Part shown: piece by piece, positions 53,343 through 59,111 of the stretch | How the letters are laid out: the number at the start of each line of letters is the position of its first letter | How positions within the stretch are numbered: the stretch's first letter is position 1 | From: Paractinoplanes rishiriensis | GTDB lineage: Bacteria > Actinomycetota > Actinomycetes > Mycobacteriales > Micromonosporaceae | Direction: 5' to 3' | DNA: 59,111 bases | Assembly: GCF_016862375.1 (NCBI RefSeq) | Contig: NZ_BOMV01000017.1 | Coordinates: 1 to 59,111 of the forward strand | Program-made: the position numbers and the translations under genes | The notes under the pieces: model-generated | What the model was told of the DNA's origin: nothing | What the model saw: only the letters and a program-made list of their open reading frames with translations | Databases searched by the model: none

Positions 53343-54274
53343 GCAGTTTCGAGGCGGATCCCGAGGTGGGCTCGACCGCCGAGTTCCTGGAGGGTGCGCC
53401 GGTCGCGCTGGGTGGTCCGCGCGGCTTCGCCGTGACGCGTACGCTGCCCAACCGGCAACGGCGCATGGTGGGCGCGTGGTGTTTCCTGGACGCGTACGGG
53501 CCGCACGACCTGGCCGATGCGGACGGCATGCGGGTCGGCCCGCACCCGCACACCGGCCTGCAGACGGTCACCTGGCTGGTGGGCGGCGAGGTGCTGCACC
53601 GCGACAGCCTGGGCAACCGGCAGGAGATCCGGCCCGGGCAGCTCAACCTGATGACCGCGGGCCGGGGCATCTCGCACTCCGAGGAGACACCGCGCAGCCA
53701 CTCCCGCGTGCTGCACGGCGTACAACTGTGGGTTGCCCTGCCACACGCCCAGCGTGACATGCCCCCGGCCTTCGCCCACCACGCAGATCTTCCGGTCGTG
53801 GCGGAAGCCGGCCTGTCGGCGACCGTCCTGATGGGCACCCTGGCCGGCGCGACGTCCCCCGCGACGACCCACACTCCGCTGGTGGGTGCCGAGATCCGCT
53901 TGACGGCCGAGGCGACACTGCCGATCAACCCCGATTTCGAGTACGCCGCGCTGGCGCTGGACGGAGCGGCCACGGTGGACGGCGCCACGCTGAAACCCGG
54001 TCCGCTGCTCTACCTGGGCGCCGGCCGCGACACCCTGCGGCTCGGCACCGACGCACCGGCCCGGCTGCTGCTGCTCGGCGGCGAGCCGTTCGAGGAACGC
54101 CTGGTGATGTGGTGGAACTTCGTGGCCCGCGACCACGACGAGATCGTGGCGATGCGCGCCGACTGGGCCGACGCAACGCCGCGCTTCGGCTCGGTCCACG
54201 GCTACGACGGTCCCCCGCTGCCTGCCCCGCCGATGCCGATCACCCGGCTGGTCCCCCGGGGGCGTGTCCGCTGA
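53339..54274 (+). CDS. Pirin-family protein
   Basis: 311 aa from GTG 53339 (GTGA overlap; GGAGGT at 53321-53326). The N-terminal cupin has the metal-binding HPHTGLQTVTWLVGGEVLHRDSLGN, the second half ISHSEE and a conserved VLHGVQLWVALP. Pirins are iron-binding cupins with dioxygenase or regulatory roles. The conserved His/Glu ligands are present. The physiological substrate is unknown. Confidence 0.93.
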   Translation: MSSFEADPEVGSTAEFLEGAPVALGGPRGFAVTRTLPNRQRRMVGAWCFLDAYGPHDLADADGMRVGPHPHTGLQTVTWLVGGEVLHRDSLGNRQEIRPGQLNLMTAGRGISHSEETPRSHSRVLHGVQLWVALPHAQRDMPPAFAHHADLPVVAEAGLSATVLMGTLAGATSPATTHTPLVGAEIRLTAEATLPINPDFEYAALALDGAATVDGATLKPGPLLYLGAGRDTLRLGTDAPARLLLLGGEPFEERLVMWWNFVARDHDEIVAMRADWADATPRFGSVHGYDGPPLPAPPMPITRLVPRGRVR

Positions 54275-54310
54275 CGCAATCCGCTTGACGCTGTTCCGGA
54301 GCGGGCGGAT

Positions 54311-54339
54311 CGTCAGGGGTTAACAGGGAGACCCTGACG
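54311..54339 (+). promoter_or_regulatory. Start-codon hairpin before the small membrane protein gene
   Basis: CGTCAGGG (54311-54318) pairs with CCCTGACG (54332-54339) in a perfect 8-bp stem. The last base is the G of the GTG start. The 13-nt loop carries the Shine-Dalgarno AGGGAG (54325-54330). It could control translation initiation. Confidence 0.5.
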
Positions 54340-54776
54340 TGACAGTCCTCGATGCCGGAAAGCTGATCCTGATCGTCGCCACGCCCACGTTGCTGGGCGC
54401 GGCATTCCTCTACGCCCCGCGCTGGTGGTCGGCGCTGACCCGGTACTGGGAGGCCCGCCATCCTGCGCCGCCGGAGCCGCTGGGCCCACCGATCGAACAG
54501 TTGGCCGCCGACCTGCGCCGCTTGCTGCGCCTGCACGGCTCGCTGATGGCGTCGGCCCACATGGCGATGCGGGCACACCGGTTGTGGGCGGTGGAGGCGG
54601 CAATCGGGATGCGGGCGGTGGAGGCGGCCCGGGCCTTGGACATCCCGCATCGAGAGCCGGTGATCCCGGACGTGCTGACGCGCGCCGAATTGCGGTCGCT
54701 GCTGACGGAACTGGCGGCGGCGGGGTTGGCGCTGCCCGCCAAGGTGGGTCCGTTCACCACGGACGGCCGTCTCTGA
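54339..54776 (+). CDS. Small membrane-anchored helical protein
   Basis: 145 aa from GTG 54339. One membrane segment (about residues 7-25, LILIVATPTLLGAAFLYA) is followed by a cytoplasmic helical region rich in Ala/Leu/Arg (RRLLRLHGSLMASAHMAMRAHRLWAVEAAIGMRAVEAAR). No known family was recognised. It follows pirin on the same strand. Confidence 0.7.
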   Translation: MTVLDAGKLILIVATPTLLGAAFLYAPRWWSALTRYWEARHPAPPEPLGPPIEQLAADLRRLLRLHGSLMASAHMAMRAHRLWAVEAAIGMRAVEAARALDIPHREPVIPDVLTRAELRSLLTELAAAGLALPAKVGPFTTDGRL

Positions 54777-55932
54777 TCCCCGCTGAGCGGCATGCGTTGC
54801 TCGGCGGCACGCCCGCGGCTGCGCACCGCGACCCAGCACGGCGTCGGCGTCCTCGTCTCGATCTTGGCGATTTGCGGTGCACTCGACTTTTGCCGCCGAG
54901 CCACGCAGCGGGATCCAGTCCCGCACCGTGGTCGTTGCCGCAAAATGGACGATCGGGCTAGCTCCACCCTCGGACAAAAGCAGCTTTACGGCTCATAACT
55001 CCGAGCCGGTCGAACAGCAACGCGACAAGGTCCACCAGCGGGGCGACCTTATAGACACATATGCCGCTTTTATCCTTACCGGACGGGCTGCGGCTCCCGG
55101 GAGCGCGGGGCGAAACGGCGGCGGTGTGCACCCCGCCGCCGTTCCTTTTCCCGGCACTGCCGCGTCGCCATGAGCTCACGCCGGCATGGGGGGCATAACG
55201 GCGTGAGCGTCTCTGGGAAGTGACGCGGTGGCGGCCTCTATCGACGGGGGCGGCGGCCGCCGGCCGGGGGATTCGGGGCTTCCAGTGTCCAGTGGTCCAG
55301 GCGGCGTGAAGCCGCCCGCCACGTGGCGCGTACGGCATCGAGGTTGAGAGGCGGGGCAATCCGCTTCCCTCCGCATCGGTGTCGTTCGGTCCGGAGGCCC
55401 TAGGACCTCGTTGTCCCCCGGGCGCCTCTCCACGGTGACATCCCCTAGCACCTTGATCCGCGTCGTGCGAGAGTGTGCTTCGCCACTCGGTTGAGCGCGG
55501 TGGGTCGCCCGAACGGGTCGCCCCGGTATCCGTGCGGCTCCTCAATACGGGATTAAGAATTGCTTAAGTCGGCGGAAAGGCCGCTGGTGACGGGGCGTCA
55601 AAGCGCATCGACGATGCGTACCGAGCGTGCTGCCTCGAGTCGCGTTTGAACTGTTCGCTGCCGGGCTGCGTACTCTCCGCCGAAGAAACCCGCGCGGCCC
55701 GCACGGCGCCCGCGCCGACTCTCGGTCACCGGGCCGCCACGCGGCCGGGTGACGCGCTCACGAGGGTGGTGGCGCACTGCGCAAAAGCGTGGTTAACCTT
55801 CCACATCCGCCGGATGCGAGGGGTCATCCGGGCACGCGGCCAGACACCTGTGGGGAGAGCGGGGGGCACGATGCGGCACTGGGGTGGACAGCGGTCCCCC
55901 GGCTGCCGCCTGTCCGCTTACGGAGCCGCCGC
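54777..55932. other. 1.16-kb region without a convincing gene
   Basis: No ORF in any frame has both coding character and a plausible start. It holds a near-consensus -10 (TATAGA, 55050-55055), one good intrinsic terminator (55114-55149), a TTAAG/CTTAA inverted repeat (55553-55567) and a hairpin directly before the next gene. It could contain a small RNA and the long 5' leader or promoter of the downstream gene. Confidence 0.6.
55114..55149 (+). terminator. Intrinsic terminator
   Basis: AACGGCGGCGG (55114-55124) pairs perfectly with CCGCCGCCGTT (55133-55143) around an 8-nt loop, followed by CCTTTT. It is the best Rho-independent terminator in the window, and the nearest upstream gene stops 337 bp before it. 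Confidence 0.8.
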
Positions 55933-58900
55933 ATGAGCTTCGAGGACGACGAATACTGGGAGGATGAATACTCTGAGTATTCAATCATGCCCAGCGCGGC
56001 GGTAATTCAGGAAAAGCAATACACGAAGCGCACGTCGCCGGATCCGGTCATTCCCACCCGGCGGTCCGACGACTACGACGACGAGCCGGTCGACGAACTG
56101 GCCGAACGCCGGCAGCGCCGGGCCGCGAGTAACACGCCCGGCGCGCGCCCGCGCCGCCCGCAGGAGGTCTTCGACTCGGAACGGCCCAGTTGGCTGGACG
56201 ACCCGAACTTCGCGCCGGTCGACACGTCCCAGCCCAATCTGGCCGGCAACGACAACGTCGACTACAACCGGCCCGAGCTCGGCGCCGACTTCGACGCACC
56301 GGACTTCCCGCTGAGCAGTACGGGCGACCTGCACAACCGGGACGACCGGTTCGGCGACTACGCGGACGACATCGACGAGCCGTTCGACCACCGCGACCTG
56401 GCCGCGTACGGGCACGGGCCGCAGAAGACAAAGCGCGTCGGATGGTCCGAGGAGGACGAGCAGGACCGCAGCAACCGCAAGGCCGGCTGGCGGCGCGGCG
56501 GCAAGCGCGACCGGGTCGGCGAGCGCCCCGGGCCCGAGCAGCCGGGACGGGCCGGCGACCCACGCGGCGGCCGACCCGCTGTCGACCCACGTACGGGACG
56601 TCCGGCCGCCGACCCACGCGACGGCCGCCCCGCCATCGATCCGCGTACCGGCCGCCCGGCTGCCGACTCCCGTTCCGGCCGCCCGGCGGCCGATCCGCGC
56701 ACCGGGCGCCCCACGACCGACCCGCGCACCGGCCGTCCGGTCGACCCCCGCACCGGCCGCCCCGCCGACCAGCGCACCGGGCAGCCCGGCCGGGCCCCCG
56801 AGCGGTACGCCGACCCCGCCGCGAGCGGCCGCGCTCGGGTGCCCGCGGCCGAAGACCCGGCGGACCTGTACCGCCGCCCCGAGGAAGACCGTGGCCGTCC
56901 TGCCCGTTCCGGCGAACGCCGTGGGCTGTGGGCGGCCATTCGGGGTTCCGGGGCCGACGACGAGCGACGCCCGGTCGACGGCGACGACCGCCGCCGCGGC
57001 CGCGCCGACGCGCGCGGCGCCGACCCGCGCACTGCCGACCCGCGCAGCGGCGATCCCCGCAGTGGCGACCCGCGCGTTGGCGACCCGCGCGTTGGCGACC
57101 CGCGCGTTGGCGACCCGCGCGTTGGCGACCCGCGCGTTGGCGACCCGCGTAGTGGCGACCCGCGCGTTGCCGACCCGCGTGTTGGCGACCCGCGCGGCAC
57201 CGATCCGCGGATGCGCCGGCCGGTCGACGCCAACGACGTCGACCAGCGTCGCGGCCGGCCGCCGGTGGACGACCCGCGGCAGCGGCGGAACAACGGGCGC
57301 ACGGCCTACTGGGATCCGGCCGACGAGGCGTGGGCGCCGATCGAGGTCGACGAGTCGACCATGCCGCGGCCCGGCGCCTACCGGGACGACCGGCGGCCGG
57401 CGGGCGACCCGCGCTACCGGCAGGGCCAGTACCCCGGCGACCCGCAGCGCGGTCCCGAGGCCGCACCCGGCCGCGGACACCGGGGCGACGTGCCGACCGG
57501 TGACCCGGGCTACCGGCCGGCCGGCGGCCAGGGCTGGGAGGACGACCGCTGGGCCGACGGCCAGGCGGTGGCCTGGGCCGGTGAGGAACGGCGCGGCGAG
57601 GAACGGCGCGGCGAGGCCGCGGCCTGGGACGGCCGGGTGCTCGACGGCGAGGTCGTGTGGTCGAGCGACGAGCCGGCGACCACCGGACGCGAGGCTGCCT
57701 GGGCCGGCAATGACGCGCCGGCGGCCCGGACCGGCGACGAGGCCCAGGCCGACTGGCCCGCGGCGCAGGCCGGCGAACCGGTCGAGCAGGCCGGCGGGGA
57801 CGACGCCGCGGAGGGTGACGTCGGGCCGCGGGTGCTCAGCAAGGCGCCGCCGCCCACACCGGCGCGCGTGATCAGCCGGGCCGAGCCGCCGCCCATGCCG
57901 CGCGTGGTGAAGAAGCCCGAGCCGGGCGAGGCACCCAAGGTGGTGGGCACGACTCCGGCCACGCCCGCGGCGCGGGTGGTTCCGCCGCCGCCGAGCGGTG
58001 TGCCCGCACCGCAGGCACCGGCTGCGGCCGGTCCGCAGGCGCCGGCAGCCGCGCGCCCGCCCGCCCAGCCGGCTACGCCGGGCCGGGCACCGGCAGCGTC
58101 GGCCCAACCAGTGCCGGGCCAAGCTGTACCGGGCCAGCAGATGCCGGGTCAAGCTGTACCGGGCCAGCAGATGCCGGGCCAGGCCGTACCTGGTCAGCAG
58201 ATGCCGGGTCAGCAGATGCCGGGTCAGCCGGTGCCGGGCCAGGGCGCGCCGGGACAGCCGCCGGCCGCCGGCAACCAGCCGCAAGCTCCGGCTGCGAGCG
58301 CCCAGCCGCCGGGCCAGGTTCCGGCCGCCGGGCAGGTGCCGTACGGCGATCCGCGGGTTGCCCAGCAGTGGCCCGGGTCGCCGGCCGAGAGCGGCACCCG
58401 GCTCGGCACGCCCTATCCGCCGGACGGGTCCGGGCAGCCGGACGGCCAGCCGCGGTCCCGGCGCAGCCCGCGCACCGCTCATGTCTTCCTCGGGGACTCC
58501 GCCGAGCCGTGGGCCATGGTCAAGGACGAGGCACCGCCCGCCGCCCTGCCCGGCAGCGGCCTGCAGCGGCCGATGGCGCCGCCCGGGCAGCGGCCCGCCG
58601 CCTACGCGCCCGGGCAGCCGGGCGCGGTGCCGCCGGCCGGTTACCCGGCCCCGCCCCAGGTGCCGGGCCAGCCGCCCGCCTACGCCCCCGGCCAGCAAAG
58701 CCCCGGCACACCGCAGGCACCCGCCGCCTACGCCCCGGGCCAGCAGGGCCCCGGCACGCCGCAGGCACCGGCCTACCCGCCGGGCCAACCGGCACCCGCC
58801 GCCTATGCGCAGGGCCAGCCGGCACCCGCCGCCTACCCGCCGGGCCAGCCGGCACCCGCCGCCTACGTGCAGGGCCAGCCGGCACCCGCCGCCTACGTGC

Positions 58901-59111
58901 AGGGCCAGCCGGCACCCGCCGCCTACGTGCAGGGCCAGCCGGCCCCGGCCGGCTACACACCGGGAGCGGAGGCAGCCGGCACGCCCCAGGCCCCGGACGC
59001 TTACGCGGCAGGCACACCCGCGGCCGGCGCCCCGCAGGCGCCCGCCGCCTACACGGCCGCAGCGCAGCAGGCACCCGCTCCGACGCAGCCGCCGGCCCAT
59101 CCGCCCGCCGC
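55933..59111 (+). CDS. Large proline/glycine-rich repeat protein, C-terminus outside window
   Basis: At least 1059 aa from ATG 55933, open to the end of the window. The start MSFEDDEYWEDEYSEYS is acidic. A linker with DPR(T/S)GRP-type repeats follows (about 56570-56800), then VGDPR units encoded by exact 15-bp repeats (57076-57150). Later come MPGQAVPGQQ units (58100-58250) and QGQPAPAAY units (58790-58960). The sequence is disordered. No enzyme domain has appeared by the window end, where one could follow. The opposite-strand ORF of 1039 codons is a shadow. Confidence 0.75.
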   Translation, partial: MSFEDDEYWEDEYSEYSIMPSAAVIQEKQYTKRTSPDPVIPTRRSDDYDDEPVDELAERRQRRAASNTPGARPRRPQEVFDSERPSWLDDPNFAPVDTSQPNLAGNDNVDYNRPELGADFDAPDFPLSSTGDLHNRDDRFGDYADDIDEPFDHRDLAAYGHGPQKTKRVGWSEEDEQDRSNRKAGWRRGGKRDRVGERPGPEQPGRAGDPRGGRPAVDPRTGRPAADPRDGRPAIDPRTGRPAADSRSGRPAADPRTGRPTTDPRTGRPVDPRTGRPADQRTGQPGRAPERYADPAASGRARVPAAEDPADLYRRPEEDRGRPARSGERRGLWAAIRGSGADDERRPVDGDDRRRGRADARGADPRTADPRSGDPRSGDPRVGDPRVGDPRVGDPRVGDPRVGDPRSGDPRVADPRVGDPRGTDPRMRRPVDANDVDQRRGRPPVDDPRQRRNNGRTAYWDPADEAWAPIEVDESTMPRPGAYRDDRRPAGDPRYRQGQYPGDPQRGPEAAPGRGHRGDVPTGDPGYRPAGGQGWEDDRWADGQAVAWAGEERRGEERRGEAAAWDGRVLDGEVVWSSDEPATTGREAAWAGNDAPAARTGDEAQADWPAAQAGEPVEQAGGDDAAEGDVGPRVLSKAPPPTPARVISRAEPPPMPRVVKKPEPGEAPKVVGTTPATPAARVVPPPPSGVPAPQAPAAAGPQAPAAARPPAQPATPGRAPAASAQPVPGQAVPGQQMPGQAVPGQQMPGQAVPGQQMPGQQMPGQPVPGQGAPGQPPAAGNQPQAPAASAQPPGQVPAAGQVPYGDPRVAQQWPGSPAESGTRLGTPYPPDGSGQPDGQPRSRRSPRTAHVFLGDSAEPWAMVKDEAPPAALPGSGLQRPMAPPGQRPAAYAPGQPGAVPPAGYPAPPQVPGQPPAYAPGQQSPGTPQAPAAYAPGQQGPGTPQAPAYPPGQPAPAAYAQGQPAPAAYPPGQPAPAAYVQGQPAPAAYVQGQPAPAAYVQGQPAPAGYTPGAEAAGTPQAPDAYAAGTPAAGAPQAPAAYTAAAQQAPAPTQPPAHPPA
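57076..57150 (+). repeat. 15-bp coding minisatellite, five exact copies
   Basis: GTTGGCGACCCGCGC repeats five times without change and encodes VGDPR. Degenerate copies flank it between about 57000 and 57200. Confidence 0.95.
58790..58960 (+). repeat. 30-bp coding minisatellite
   Basis: A 30-bp unit encoding about QGQPAPAAYV recurs at least five times with few differences, near the end of the window. Confidence 0.85.

Noticed and set aside
54958..55545. 195-codon minus-strand ORF in the gene-poor region, including a 12-codon ORF MSRKAAFVRGWS
   Set aside because: No recognisable domain and it contains the perfect terminator hairpin; the 12-codon ORF has no gene downstream to regulate.
55540..55640. 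Possible cyclic di-GMP riboswitch (GCGTCAAAGCG resembles the GACGCAAAGCC block)
   Set aside because: The other conserved blocks and the pairing of the GEMM fold could not be found; a covariance-model search would be needed.
55646..55936. 96-codon ORF before the repeat-rich gene
   Set aside because: No motif, biased composition, and it runs through the likely leader hairpin; no ribosome binding site.
55981..59100. 1039-codon ORF on the minus strand
   Set aside because: It is the antisense shadow of the repeat-rich plus-strand gene: extremely R/G/A-rich, with no domain, while the plus frame has an acidic structured start and a clear open frame to the window end.
1..59111. CRISPR arrays, tRNA, rRNA, insertion sequences, prophage genes
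   Set aside because: None was seen. The repeats present are tandem without spacers, and no transposase, integrase or Cas motif occurs.

Overview
The window is 59 kb of very GC-rich, densely coded actinobacterial chromosome. GTG starts and 4-bp ATGA/GTGA overlaps are common. The gene content suggests a Micromonosporaceae-type soil actinomycete such as Actinoplanes; this is an inference from SigE-family sigma factor, F420-type oxidoreductase, GlgA/GlgC, LPMO and Tat-exported DUF1800/DUF1501 genes, not a species identification. No rRNA, tRNA, CRISPR array, integrase or transposase was seen.

Layout. 0-6.3 kb: a periplasmic-binding lipoprotein, an orphan cytochrome P450, a small P-loop kinase coupled to a nitrilase-family hydrolase, an MFS exporter and a GGDEF protein that seems to have lost its N-terminus. 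6.5-9 kb: two divergent citrate synthase paralogues, one with an N-terminal DNA-binding domain, around a 67-bp AT-rich operator-like spacer. 9-11 kb: an OLD-like ATPase/TOPRIM protein coupled to a GNAT acetyltransferase. 11-14.4 kb: a VWA/MoxR-type AAA pair. 14.5-24 kb: alpha/beta hydrolase, PhzF, ABC-F protein, secreted GHL10 glycosidase, FAD oxidoreductase, divergent glgA/glgC and an AraC regulator. 24-27 kb: a minus-strand group with a His-rich protein, DUF4331, a small Tat protein and an LPMO. 27.2-32.4 kb: FKBP, a Gfo/Idh/MocA protein and a very large DUF4157 (eCIS-core) protein with a phosphoribosyltransferase-like C-terminus. 32.4-38 kb: nucleoside hydrolase, lipoprotein and a sugar ABC importer without its ATPase. 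38-42 kb: S4 protein, YcnI-like protein, DHH phosphoesterase, zwf. 42-44.4 kb: an operon of ECF sigma factor, membrane protein with three repeats, and amidoligase. 44.4-54.8 kb: peroxiredoxin, STAS protein, secreted metzincin, ROK kinase, DUF1800/DUF1501 pair, DUF2252, PPOX, pirin and a small membrane protein. 54.8-55.9 kb: 1.1 kb without a convincing gene but with one good intrinsic terminator. 55.9 kb to the end: an unfinished, low-complexity, repeat-rich protein.

The two best candidates for undescribed biology are the DUF4157 protein with a PRTase-like terminal domain (28688-32419), which looks like an effector or toxin of a contractile injection system encoded elsewhere, and the translationally coupled sigma factor / triple-repeat membrane protein / amidoligase operon (41980-44401). 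A recurring pattern across the window is a TANNNT-like -10 box 6-8 nt before the start codon, which implies that many genes here are transcribed without a leader.
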